DNA of 64,000 nucleotides. Origin: Chondromyces crocatus. GTDB lineage: Bacteria; Myxococcota_A; Polyangia; Polyangiales; Polyangiaceae. Made by a program: the position numbers and the translations under genes. This document shows positions 1 through 10,844 of the stretch, in pieces. Location of the stretch: contig NZ_CP012159.1 in NCBI RefSeq assembly GCF_001189295.1, positions 62,001 through 126,000 on the forward strand, in the 5' to 3' direction. Position 1 is the first letter of the stretch. Every line of letters starts with the position of its first letter. The notes below the pieces were generated by a model. It was not told the origin of the DNA and made no database searches. It was given only the letters and a program-made list of their open reading frames with translations.

Positions 1-128
1 GCGACGCTCCGACCTGCGAGCACATGCTCGGCGCGGAAGACGTCGCCCATGCCGCCACCGCCGATGCGCTCCGCCAGGCGATACTTGCCGTCCACGAGCA
101 GACCGGGGGTCGGGGGTCGGTACGCCAT
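1..128 (-). CDS. Serine/threonine protein kinase, N-terminal fragment (runs off left edge)
   Basis: Only the first 42 codons lie inside the window; the gene continues past base 1. The translation opens MAYRPPTPGLLVDGKYRLAE and is followed directly by the glycine-rich nucleotide loop RIGGGGMGDVFRAEH, the subdomain I signature of Hanks-type Ser/Thr kinases. Kinases of this form phosphorylate Ser/Thr of partner proteins and in myxobacteria often carry long C-terminal sensor tails, which cannot be seen here. The ATG at 128 is chosen because it sits 14 residues before the conserved YRL..RIG segment, the normal spacing. A 17-bp dyad (222-238) lies about 94 bp upstream and could be an operator. Confidence 0.85.
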   Translation of the reverse strand, partial: MAYRPPTPGLLVDGKYRLAERIGGGGMGDVFRAEHVLAGRSV

Positions 129-221
129 CTGCTAACAGCGGGGACGAGAGCCGCATTCATGGTCCCGGGTACCCGTGCCAATGTAAAGTCCCGCCATCAC
201 CAGGGTCCTCGGTCCACCGCG

Positions 222-238
222 GGAGAGGTTACCTCTCC
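222..238. promoter_or_regulatory. Short perfect dyad upstream of the kinase gene
   Basis: GGAGAGGT and ACCTCTCC face each other around a single central T. The dyad lies in the 272-bp gap between the kinase start (128) and the stop of the HAD gene (401), both read on the minus strand. It could be an operator for the kinase gene or a weak terminator for the HAD gene; there is no T-run beside it. Nothing else stands out in the gap. Confidence 0.3.
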
Positions 239-400
239 GGAGAGCCGGCCACGAGGAAAGACGGCGGTGGCGCGCAGAAGCCGCTACCGCCCGGCGCGCA
301 TCGCGCTGGGGAAGAGGGCTCAACGGCACCGTCCGTGGGCAGGATCACGGTCCAGAAGGCTGTGGGGTGGCTCCGAACGCTGATCACCGTGGGCCAGCGC

Positions 401-1255
401 TCAGGCGGCGCGGAGGGCGACCAGCTGGAGGGCGATCTCCACGAACCCTCGCCCCATGGGAGAAGATGCAACGAACCGGGGGGGGACCGACATCCGCCCC
501 AGATGCTCTCTCACGTTCGCGACCCCGAAGGTCGTCGTGAACGCTGCGAACGCCACGCCATCGTTTCCGCTGTCACCGACGAAGGCGTACCGCCGCAGGG
601 CGCCGGTGGGGTCTTCCGCGAAGTGGCGAGAGAGAAGGCGGAGCACGCCCGTCGCTTTGTCCTCGACCTCGCGCGTGAGGTGGAGGTGGACGCTCGACAC
701 GAGGGTCCGGACGCCCTGCTCGTGCGCGATGGCACGCATGCGCTCCACGTCGGCTGACGGGACCTGGCGGTGTTCGCCGATGTCCAAGGTGACGTCCGTC
801 ACGCGGGCGCCATTGTCGTCGGCGAGGGCTGTTGCGGGAAAATCACGCACGAGGGCCTCCGCAAGGTCGAGCAGGGCAGCTCGCCGATCGCGTCGCGCGG
901 CTGGATCGAGCGGATCGGCCATGCCGATCCGGGTGCCGGTGCCCTTCGTCGAAGTCGACGAAGAAGGAGAAGGAGCGGTCCGAGGAGGGGGTGGGAGCGG
1001 CTCCGGGATCAGCGCCAGGGCCCCGTTCTCGACCACGGTGGCGTCGAGGGGCCACTGACGCTGGATGACCTGTCCCCAGCCTGCAGGTCTGCCCGTGCAC
1101 GCGATGAGCCGGAGCCCGGACGCACGGAGTCGGAAGAGTGCGCTGTAGGTGGCCTCCGCCAGGGCGCCGTGATCGAGGACCGTGTCATCCAGGTCGAAGA
1201 CGATGCCGGCGAGGGCTCGCGCCGTCTCGACCGGGATGTCGGCGAGAGGTCTCAC
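401..1255 (-). CDS. HAD-superfamily phosphatase (type IIB cap, mannosyl-3-phosphoglycerate-phosphatase-like)
   Basis: Predicted 284-residue soluble hydrolase. HAD motif I is IVFDLDDTVLD near residue 20, motif II is the IACTGRP stretch, and motif IV is FVGDSGNDGVAFAAF near the C-terminus. The ENGA box after motif II is typical of HAD-IIB sugar-phosphate phosphatases. The GTG start at 1255 overlaps the TGA of the upstream methyltransferase gene (GTGA), so the two are probably translationally coupled; longer in-frame starts would lie deep inside that gene. Residues around 100-120 (minus-strand bases about 1010-940) are Pro/Ser/Thr-rich with T-ending codons unlike the rest, while another frame there has the usual C-ending codons, so a pair of compensating frame errors is possible. 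The substrate cannot be told. Confidence 0.75.
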   Translation of the reverse strand: MRPLADIPVETARALAGIVFDLDDTVLDHGALAEATYSALFRLRASGLRLIACTGRPAGWGQVIQRQWPLDATVVENGALALIPEPLPPPPRTAPSPSSSTSTKGTGTRIGMADPLDPAARRDRRAALLDLAEALVRDFPATALADDNGARVTDVTLDIGEHRQVPSADVERMRAIAHEQGVRTLVSSVHLHLTREVEDKATGVLRLLSRHFAEDPTGALRRYAFVGDSGNDGVAFAAFTTTFGVANVREHLGRMSVPPRFVASSPMGRGFVEIALQLVALRAA

Positions 1256-2448
1256 AAGGTCTCGATCCGCGCGATGAGGCTCTTCAGGTAGAGGCCCTCG
1301 GGGAAGGCGGCTGGGACGGGGTGATCGGCTCCCTGGTAGTGGCGATCGAACACGGTGGCCTGCATGCGGGCGTCCCGAGCGCCCAGGGCGAGCGCGCGGG
1401 TCAGATCGTCGAGGCCGACGGCCCCCGAGCAGGAGCACATGATGAGCACGCCCCCAGGCCGGGTGGCGCGGCAGGCGGCCGCCGCAAGCGCTCGGTACGC
1501 GGGGAGGGCGCCCTCCTTCATGGCGCGGGTGGCCGCCAGCTTCGGCGGATCGCAGATGACGAGGTCGAAGGGCTCCTTGGAAGCGCGCGCCACAGCCTTG
1601 CGCGCGTCGTCGCGCGTGAACGAGATGCGCTCGAACAGGCCGTTTTCTCGCGCGCACTCGGCAGCGATCTCCAGGGCGACCGCGCTCTCGTCGATGGCGA
1701 CGACCTCGCGCGCCCCGCCCCGCGCCGCCGCCATCGCGAAGGTCCCGACGAAGGAGTAGAGGTCGAGGACGCGGGCGCCATGGGCCAGCTGCTCGACACG
1801 CGCCCGGAGGGGGCGCTGGTCGAGATAGAATCCGGTCTTCTGACCGAGGGAGAAGGGGATGGTGTACCGAAGGCCGCGCTCGGTGAAGCGGAGCCGATCC
1901 ACGGTCGGGTCGCCACGCACCACGCCGCTCCCGGGGGTGAAGCCTTCCATCCGCGCCGCCGCGGACGGGGTGCGATCGAGGATCGCCTTGGGAGCGAGGG
2001 TGGCCTGAAGCGCGTCGAAGATGACGCCCTCCCGCCGTTTGGCGCCGATGGTGCCGAGCTGCACCGCTGCCACATCCCCGAAGATGTCCACGATGACGCC
2101 CGGCAGATGATCTCCTTCGGCGTGAACCAGGCGATATGCGTCGGTCTCATGGCCCTGAGCTCGGCTCGGGAGGCCCAGATCACGTCGATGAGCGACCGCC
2201 TGCTCGATGCGGCGTCGGAAGAGTGCAGCATCCACGGGCGCGTCCGACCGGGTGTACAGGCGGACCGGAATGGCCGAGCCCGGGGTGTAGAGCCCGCGCC
2301 CCAGCACATTTCCCTGGGGGTCCACGACGGTTACCTCGTCGCCCGCAATCGCGCCTCCTTCGATGCGAGCGATGGCTTGCGCGAAAATCCAGGGGTGGCC
2401 TGACCAGACGGGTCGCACATGGCCGGGTTTCAGGGTGACGGTGGGCAT
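1252..2448 (-). CDS. rlmI: Class I rRNA large subunit methyltransferase, RlmI-like (m5C1962 type)
   Basis: 398 residues, the usual length for the RlmI/RlmK-like family that methylates C5 of cytosine 1962 of 23S rRNA with SAM. An N-terminal PUA-like RNA-binding domain (about residues 1-75, with HPWIF) is followed by the family box LGQKTGFYLDQR, a SAM-binding Rossmann motif VLDLYSFVGTFAMAAA, the catalytic-loop motif CDPPKLA and a late CSCSG cysteine motif. The gene is divergent from the outer-membrane protein gene at 2789 and overlaps the HAD gene downstream by 4 bases. RlmI is the best call; another cytosine in rRNA is possible. Confidence 0.85.
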   Translation of the reverse strand: MPTVTLKPGHVRPVWSGHPWIFAQAIARIEGGAIAGDEVTVVDPQGNVLGRGLYTPGSAIPVRLYTRSDAPVDAALFRRRIEQAVAHRRDLGLPSRAQGHETDAYRLVHAEGDHLPGVIVDIFGDVAAVQLGTIGAKRREGVIFDALQATLAPKAILDRTPSAAARMEGFTPGSGVVRGDPTVDRLRFTERGLRYTIPFSLGQKTGFYLDQRPLRARVEQLAHGARVLDLYSFVGTFAMAAARGGAREVVAIDESAVALEIAAECARENGLFERISFTRDDARKAVARASKEPFDLVICDPPKLAATRAMKEGALPAYRALAAAACRATRPGGVLIMCSCSGAVGLDDLTRALALGARDARMQATVFDRHYQGADHPVPAAFPEGLYLKSLIARIETL

Positions 2449-2788
2449 GATGGTCTCTCGTTCGTTCCGCGCTCCGGGAGCTGCGGGGTGGTCTTCGGAG
2501 GGGGTCCAAGGGGGTCGCCCGACAGGAGCACGTGATTCAGTCCCCTCTGAAGTCCACTGTCGGGGGTTCTCCGGACAGTCCGGGGCCGCTCCATGTCGCC
2601 TGCCCCATCGTGACTTTGGCAGCAGACCTAGTACTCTTGGGTTCGCTCTGCGTGTGAACCTTCCGCCACAGCGCCCCGTGGCGCGCGATGCACGCCCTCG
2701 GACAAGACAGCCAGAGACTCACGATTCCGGCTCCGAGGCGCGTGGCATCACGGTTGCTAGCCATTCGGCACCGAACAGGAGTCGCCCG
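2449..2788. other. Divergent intergenic region, 340 bp
   Basis: Promoters for rlmI (minus) and the outer-membrane protein gene (plus) must lie here. I see no RNA gene or clear -35/-10 pair. A ribosome-binding site AGGAG at about 2776-2780 serves the plus-strand gene. Confidence 0.5.
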
Positions 2789-3757
2789 ATGCGCCGATGC
2801 TTGATCCATGCACTTCCCGCGGTGGCGCTGCTCACCTCCGTGCCCGCGCTCGCACAGGACCAGGACTGCCCTCAAGGGGCGTGGTTCTGCGAACAGGTCC
2901 CCGAGGAGGATCTTCCGGAGGCCGACGCTGTGCCCCCGGAAGAGGAGCCGGAAGCAGCTCCACCCCCCCAGCGGCGTGAACACCACGAGCGGCGCGAGCG
3001 GCGGGGGCCCAGGCCGCGAGCGGCACGACCCGCCGCACCTCCCCCCGTGGTCGTCTACCAACCTCCGAGCGATGGCCAAACGCCCCAGGTGGTCATTGTC
3101 ACCCCGGGTGGACAGCCGCCTCCTCAGGTGGTGGTGCGCACGGTGCCAGGGGTCCCCCCCGCACCTCCACCCCCTCCCCCGCGTCGGAAGTGGCGCTCGG
3201 AGTGGGGTTTCAACTTGCGCCTTCAAGGGGCGAGCTTCGGCAGCACCCGGGGAGCCGCGGAAGATGCAGCGATGGGTGGCGCCGGCCTCAGCTTGCGGTA
3301 CCGACCCGTCCCGGCGTTCGCGATCGACCTCGGCGTCGATGTGCTCGGCGGCATCGACTACCACGGCTTCAAGCGTGCCGAGATCCCCATCTCGCTGAGC
3401 GGCATGGTGTTCGTGAACCCGCGCAGCCGGGTACAGTTTTACTTCATGGGCGGGATGCACGCTTCGTACGCCCAGGTGGAACGAACCGCCATCATCACGT
3501 CGGACACGCCCGGCGTCCCCTCGACGGTCTCCACGTTCACGCAGGAGTACGATTACTTCGGTGGCCATGGAGGCATCGGCCTCGAGTTCCGTGTCTCCCG
3601 GCACGTCGCCTTGAACATCGATGGGCTCGGGTTCATCCGCAGCCGCACCGACGATCAAGCGGCCTCCAACCCGGAATTTTACGATCCTGCGACGGGTCGC
3701 ACCACGAACACCTCCGGCGGTGGTCTCTTCCGCGGTGGTATCTCGTTCTACTGGTAG
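2789..3757 (+). CDS. Outer-membrane beta-barrel protein with proline-rich linker
   Basis: 322 residues. The N-terminus MRRCLIHALPAVALLTSVPA is a Sec signal peptide with a cleavage site after ALA. Residues about 25-130 are acidic then Pro/Arg-rich (repeated PPPQ and PPAPPPP runs), a flexible periplasmic linker. From about residue 135 there are alternating amphipathic strands (WGFNLRLQGASF, GLSLRYRPVPAFAIDLGVDV, RVQFYFMGGMHASYAQV) ending in the aromatic C-terminal GGISFYW, as in barrels inserted by BamA. The ATG is preceded by AGGAG at 8-nt spacing; longer reading frames upstream lack a signal peptide. A hairpin at 3796-3818 ends the gene. The function is unknown. Confidence 0.75.
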   Translation: MRRCLIHALPAVALLTSVPALAQDQDCPQGAWFCEQVPEEDLPEADAVPPEEEPEAAPPPQRREHHERRERRGPRPRAARPAAPPPVVVYQPPSDGQTPQVVIVTPGGQPPPQVVVRTVPGVPPAPPPPPPRRKWRSEWGFNLRLQGASFGSTRGAAEDAAMGGAGLSLRYRPVPAFAIDLGVDVLGGIDYHGFKRAEIPISLSGMVFVNPRSRVQFYFMGGMHASYAQVERTAIITSDTPGVPSTVSTFTQEYDYFGGHGGIGLEFRVSRHVALNIDGLGFIRSRTDDQAASNPEFYDPATGRTTNTSGGGLFRGGISFYW

Positions 3758-3795
3758 AGCCGGGCGTCGGGTCAGGCGCCCTCATTCCGGGCCCT

Positions 3796-3818
3796 GACCT
3801 TCGAACGCAGCGAAGGTC
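3796..3818 (+). terminator. Hairpin terminator after the barrel-protein gene
   Basis: Perfect 8-bp stem GACCTTCG/CGAAGGTC with a 7-nt loop, 38 bp after the stop codon and followed by a pyrimidine-rich stretch TCTCGTCTGCTCGTC. There is no long T-run, as is common in such GC-rich genomes. Confidence 0.5.
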
Positions 3819-4016
3819 TCTCGTCTGCTCGTCATGACGGAACGCCGTCCGCAAGCGCACCGACGCGCTTCTCGCCTGGCGAGCTGAGAGACCTGGAGCG
3901 CGTCTGTCACGGGAGACTCCGGAGCCGACGCGGTGTGTTCCTTCCAGCCGTCACACCCACGAACCATCCGCCCAGGCCTCCGAACCTTCGGGTACCTGGC
4001 GGACGGCGCGTTGATC

Positions 4017-4042
4017 ACGGAGCGTCGAAGGGGGCGCTCCGT
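4017..4042 (-). terminator. Hairpin downstream of the HU gene
   Basis: 8-bp stem ACGGAGCG/CGCTCCGT around a 10-nt loop, 10 bp past the stop codon of the minus-strand HU gene at 4052. No T-run follows. It faces the hairpin at 3796 in the convergent gap. Confidence 0.45.
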
Positions 4043-4051
4043 CAGCCTCGA

Positions 4052-4354
4052 TTACTCTTTGAGGGCCTTCACGGGCGTGACGCGAACCTTGCGGCTCGCC
4101 GGCTTGCCCTTGATGGTCATCGGCTGCTTGGTGAAGGGGTTCACGCCCTCCCGATCCTGCGTCGCAGGGACTTCCTTTGCCTTGAACTTGGCGATCCCCG
4201 GAACGGTGATCTCACCAGGCCCCTCGGCGCCTAGCTGCTTCTTTACCAGCTCAGCGAGGGCATCGATGACACCGCTCACGGACTTCTTGTCGAGGCCGGT
4301 GGACTCGGCGAGAGTGACGATCAGCTGCGCCTTGGTCAACTTGTTCCCGGGCAT
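4052..4354 (-). CDS. hup: HU/IHF-family nucleoid-associated DNA-binding protein
   Basis: 100 residues, slightly longer than the usual 90. Typical HU features are the N-terminal helices NKLTKAQLIVTLAESTGLDK, the GEITVPGIAKFKAKE turn before the DNA-binding arm, and the basic C-terminus. The arm carries NPFTKQPMTIKGKPASRKVR; the INPRTGE-like sequence of classic HU is changed to NPFTKQP. The start at 4354 (MPGNKLTKAQ) is chosen over a longer frame because AGGAGAAGAC sits just upstream. A poor TTGCGA...TTAAAC pair near 4443-4470 might be its promoter. The gene stands alone, 161 bp beyond the stop of ybeY. Confidence 0.9.
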   Translation of the reverse strand: MPGNKLTKAQLIVTLAESTGLDKKSVSGVIDALAELVKKQLGAEGPGEITVPGIAKFKAKEVPATQDREGVNPFTKQPMTIKGKPASRKVRVTPVKALKE

Positions 4355-4515
4355 GTCTTCTCCTGGTTGGAGGGGCGGTTTGGGGGAAGCGGGCCGCGCT
4401 CGGTTCATGCTCGCGCCGGCCCAGAGCTTGAAAGGGCGGACCGTTTAACAAGCAGGGTTTCTCATCGCAAGGGAAACCGCCCCGCCTTCCATCAGCGACC
4501 CCAGCGAAATCGTGC

Positions 4516-5034
4516 CTATCCGCCGCGTCGTCCGCGACGCACTGTGAGAGGCCCGGCTCGGGTCGCCTTTCGGCGCTGAGCGGCAGCAACCTCCAGCTCG
4601 ACGGTAAGGGCAGTCATCTCGCGCTCTTGCTCGTCGGTCTGGTGGTCGTAGCCGAGGAGGTGGAGGAGGCCGTGCCCAAGGAGCATGGTCATCTCGTCGA
4701 GCAGCGGTCGTCGCCGCTGCCCCGCCTGCCGGCGTGCGGTGTCCACGGACACGATGACGTCGCCGAGAAGCCGGCGACCTCCCGTGGCCGCGCTGACTTT
4801 CTCGTCGAGCGGGAACGCCAGGACGTCGGTCGGCTTGTCCTTGTGGCGGTAATCTCTGTTCAGCGTGTGAATGGTGGCATCATCCACGAGCGCGATCGAC
4901 AGCTCCACTCCCTGCAGCGCGAGATGAGAGATCATCTTCTCCGCACGACGACGCAGGGTGGCCGCGGAAGGCCCCTCGAACGGACCTCCTTGCGTCGTCA
5001 CGCTGACCACAGACGGAGTCGGGCGTCTGGCCAC
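4516..5034 (-). CDS. ybeY: Endoribonuclease YbeY (16S rRNA 3' maturation)
   Basis: 172 residues from a GTG start. The zinc-binding motif HGLLHLLGYDH, the defining H-x3-H-x5-H signature of YbeY, is near residue 130; the preceding NRDYRHKDKPTDVLAFPLDE block is also family-typical. YbeY takes part in 16S rRNA 3' processing and ribosome quality control. The GTG at 5034 lies 4 bp after the transaldolase stop, so the two genes are probably cotranscribed with secA. A longer frame starting at 5100 would overlap the transaldolase gene and adds a low-complexity leader; a later GTG near 5001 is also possible. Confidence 0.9.
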   Translation of the reverse strand: MARRPTPSVVSVTTQGGPFEGPSAATLRRRAEKMISHLALQGVELSIALVDDATIHTLNRDYRHKDKPTDVLAFPLDEKVSAATGGRRLLGDVIVSVDTARRQAGQRRRPLLDEMTMLLGHGLLHLLGYDHQTDEQEREMTALTVELEVAAAQRRKATRAGPLTVRRGRRGG

Positions 5035-5038
5035 GATC

Positions 5039-5698
5039 CTAGGAGCGCGCGGAGCCGGTGGGGATCTTCTTCGCGTCAGCCAGGAACTGCTCGAGCCCAC
5101 TCTCCGTCAGAGGGTGCTTGAGCAGCTGCTTGATGACCTTGAGCGGCAGCGTCGACACATGAGCCCCGAGCATCGCCGCCTGAACGAAGTGCAAGGGGTG
5201 CCGGATGCTCGCGGCCAGCACCTGCGTCTCGAAGCCGTAGGTCCGATAGATCTGTACGATCTGGCCGACCAGCTCGATGCCGTCCCCCGAGATGTCGTCG
5301 ACCCGCCCCACGAACGGCGAGATGTACGACGCTCCTGCCTTCGCCGCGAGCAGGGCTTGGGAGGGGGAGAAGCAGAGGGTCACGTTGGTACGGATCCCCT
5401 CGTTCGTGAAGACGCGCACGGCCTTGAGGCCTTCTTCGATGAGGGGGACCTTGACCACCACGTTCTTGTGAATCGCAGCGAGTTCGCGCCCCTCTCGGAG
5501 GATCTCGTCGGCCTTCACCCCGATCACCTCCGCCGAGATCGGTCCGTCGACGACCTCAGCGATCTCCGTGATCGCATCGCGGGTCGACTTGCCCGCTTTC
5601 GCGAGCAGCGAGGGGTTGGTGGTGACGCCATCGATGAGGCCCATCGACTGCGCTTCCTTGATCTCCGCCAGGTCTCCCGAATCGATGAAAATCTTCAT
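5039..5698 (-). CDS. tal: Transaldolase, short TalC/FSA-type
   Basis: 219 residues, matching the short single-domain transaldolase / fructose-6-phosphate aldolase family. It begins [16 protein letters not shown]; the [13 protein letters not shown] motif and the Schiff-base lysine in NVVVKVPL (about residue 85) are present, as is the SPFVGRVDD phosphate-binding block. The reaction is transfer of a dihydroxyacetone unit in the non-oxidative pentose phosphate pathway; family members split between transaldolase and aldolase activity and I cannot decide here. It lies 17 bp after secA and 4 bp before ybeY on the same strand. Confidence 0.88.
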   Translation of the reverse strand: MKIFIDSGDLAEIKEAQSMGLIDGVTTNPSLLAKAGKSTRDAITEIAEVVDGPISAEVIGVKADEILREGRELAAIHKNVVVKVPLIEEGLKAVRVFTNEGIRTNVTLCFSPSQALLAAKAGASYISPFVGRVDDISGDGIELVGQIVQIYRTYGFETQVLAASIRHPLHFVQAAMLGAHVSTLPLKVIKQLLKHPLTESGLEQFLADAKKIPTGSARS

Positions 5699-5715
5699 GT
5701 TCGCCTCTCGCTGCG

Positions 5716-8757
<3,042 letters not shown>

Positions 8758-8938
8758 GTCCGTCGTGCCTTGCGCCCATCGCGGGGACCGCGGGGCTCTT
8801 TGGATAGAGAGGGGTCTAGGGAGAGCGCGAAGCTACCCGCGGACAGAGCATCGGGCAATGGCCCGCCCTGCTTCGCCCTGAAACCAGCAAGGCCGCCAGG
8901 GTGTTCCTCCGCCAGGGAGCGTCCGTCGAGATGAGGGG

Positions 8939-9020
8939 TGCACGAGGGGGGAGTTGAACCCCCATGCCTTGCGGCGCCGGAACCTAAACCCGGTGCGTAT
9001 GCCAGTTCCGCCACTCGTGC
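8939..9020 (-). tRNA. tRNA-Leu (anticodon UAG)
   Basis: The acceptor stem GCACGAG (9020-9014) pairs with CTCGTGC (8946-8940), with discriminator A at 8939. The anticodon stem CCGGG/TCCGG encloses the loop TTTAGGT, giving anticodon TAG (reads CUA and related Leu codons). The T-arm GGGGGTTCAACTCCCCC is canonical and a variable arm is present, as expected for Leu. The 3' CCA is not encoded: CCC follows the discriminator. Confidence 0.93.
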
Positions 9021-9517
9021 GCGCGGGACGCTTGTGGCATCCCCGCACGACGCCAGCAAGAGAAAGTCGCTCGTGACGTCTGTCTCGAGCGCGACCGCCA
9101 GGTCCGGTCCCTCTGGAGCATTCTGCCCTCATTCACCTCGTGCCATCGCCGAGATTCGCCGGCGCCGGGCTCGCCCTGGGCACGTCGCGCCCTGCATCCC
9201 CTGCCCACCCCGTCATCGAACGCCAAACCACAGCGCGCGAGCCATTGCGATCCTGCCAACAGCCATGACTGGCTTCCCTTCGCTTCCTGCGCACGATCAG
9301 CGCACCAGCAGGTGGCCGCCGCGCTCAGCAGGGCCTCGAGAGGGCGGCATGCTCGTTGCCGAATGCTGCTGCACAGACGGGGGGACGCGCGGACGAGCCG
9401 CGCAGAACTCCGGAGCCCCAGCATCGCGGGGCGAGAACCCGAGAGCCCAGGCTGGGGAGGGACGGCACCGAACGCCGAGGCGGAAACCACCGCAAGCCCC
9501 TCCGAGGAGCACCGATC
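9021..9517. other. Intergenic region, 497 bp, no gene seen
   Basis: It lies between the divergent tRNA-Leu and the receiver-domain gene. Open frames here have no ribosome-binding sites or recognisable motifs. A good ribosome-binding site GAGGAG at 9504-9509 belongs to the downstream gene. Confidence 0.5.
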
Positions 9518-10123
9518 ATGACGACCCAGACGCCCACCATCCTTCTCGTCGATCAGGATGAGATCCTTCGCAAGACCATGGAACTCATGCTCTCCAACCG
9601 AGGAGCAGGCGTGAGCGGCGCAGCGACGCTCGACGAAGCAATCGCCCTCACCCACCACGTCTCCTACGACATCATTCTGATCGACAGGTCCGCCACCATG
9701 CCGGAAGCCCCTGAACTCCTGGAGCGCCTCCGCCAAAGCGGCCTCGCGTCAGCGCGGGTGGTGCTCTGTACTGACGCTCCCTTCGACGCTGAAGAGGCAG
9801 GCGAGCAGCTGGAGGTGCTGGTCAAGCCCTACCCGTTCGATCGTCTCATCGAGATCGTTTTTGGTCGCCCCACACGTCGAGGCGAGGCTCGTCTGGCTGG
9901 ACACGCCGTGCTCCATGGGCCGCGGCGCCCTTCCAGGGCGTCCAGCGCTGGCACCACACGGCTCCGACTCACCGGCTCCGCTCCCTCGCGACACGACCGC
10001 CGCGTCGCCCTGCCGCCCTGTCCGCGTGCATCGACCCGCAACGCCGGACGGCAGACCACCGCTCGGGTTCTCAGGTCACCGACCCCGACCCCGGTCGGGC
10101 GCGGGCGTCGGCGCCCTGGGTGA
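9518..10123 (+). CDS. Response-regulator receiver domain protein
   Basis: 201 residues. The first 120 form a receiver domain: ILLVDQDE with the acidic pocket, the candidate phospho-acceptor Asp in IILIDRSA (about residue 53), and the conserved Lys in VLVKPYP near residue 108. The Thr/Ser switch region (VVLCTDA) is present. Residues about 125-201 are Arg/Pro/Ser-rich with no clear fold, so the protein may really end soon after the receiver and the tail may be readthrough or a frame error. The ATG at 9518 has GAGGAG 8 nt upstream; an earlier in-frame ATG at 9356 adds a low-complexity leader. No kinase partner is adjacent. Confidence 0.65.
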   Translation: MTTQTPTILLVDQDEILRKTMELMLSNRGAGVSGAATLDEAIALTHHVSYDIILIDRSATMPEAPELLERLRQSGLASARVVLCTDAPFDAEEAGEQLEVLVKPYPFDRLIEIVFGRPTRRGEARLAGHAVLHGPRRPSRASSAGTTRLRLTGSAPSRHDRRVALPPCPRASTRNAGRQTTARVLRSPTPTPVGRGRRRPG

Positions 10124-10844
10124 GGAACTGCCAACCTCTCGAGGCAACGCGGTCCCGATCACCCGCGTCTCGGCGCTCAGGCGCCCAGAGAAGCAATGCC
10201 ACGCTTCCAGAACAGCACCAGCGCTCCCGTCACCCTGGAGCGAGTGCTGACGGGAGCGAGCGGCGCCATCTCCGAGACCAGGGACTGGCGCCGCCGACAG
10301 CGGGTGACACTTCGGCTCGGCCTGCCCAACGCCCTCCTCACTCGGCCCGCCGTTCGGCTCACCTCGCCCTGAACGTCCCGACCCGCCCCCTCTGGGCGCT
10401 GCCCCAGATGGGCAGGTGCCTATTTTTTACTTACGACGGACCAAGGAGCACCGCGGCCGTCATCCAGGTCACCCCGGGCCTGGATCATTGGTTTTCGCCC
10501 GCTCCATTCCTCTTCGTCCGGCATCTAGTGACTTGCAGGCCGACATGGACTCCCAGGTCGAGTCCATGAGGCGGCCGAGTTTCCAGGATGCCAGCGAACA
10601 AGCAAACAAGTTCCGTTCCAGGACTTTTCAGTAATCTCTTTCACAGAATTGATCGGTTTGAACCGTATCTGGCCCCGTTTTGTGCCCTGGCACGAAGCAA
10701 GACTCGGGCCGGATACGAGTTCAGTGCTACGTTGGGGAGTGGAAGTGATGAAGCAACCGATGGCACGAACTTCGCTCATAGCCTCGCCCCCTAGGCCCAG
10801 ACGGGTCGGGCTGCGCTGCGCGAACTGAAGGGGAGGAGCTCGTC
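10124..10844 (+). other. Long leader/intergenic region upstream of rpoN, 721 bp
   Basis: I see no convincing gene. The stretch 10560-10760 is noticeably less GC-rich than its surroundings, as promoter regions often are. A sigma-54-type promoter match sits at 10761-10776, and the ribosome-binding site GGGGAGGAG lies just before the rpoN ATG. Confidence 0.5.
10761..10776 (+). promoter_or_regulatory. Sigma-54-type (-24/-12) promoter upstream of rpoN
   Basis: TGGCACGAACTTCGCT matches the sigma-54 consensus TGGCACGRNNNTTGCW at every fixed position except one (TCGC for TTGC), with GG and GC at the required spacing. Transcription would start near 10787, giving a leader of about 58 nt before the ATG at 10845. 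This would make rpoN transcription depend on its own product. Single-site evidence only. Confidence 0.45.

Noticed and set aside
8984-9736. 250-codon minus-strand frame over the tRNA-Leu flank
   Set aside because: It overlaps the tRNA gene and the receiver-domain gene and has no motif or ribosome site.
10688-10704. CTGGCACGA half-match to a sigma-54 promoter
   Set aside because: The -24 half is perfect but the -12 half (TTGC) is absent.
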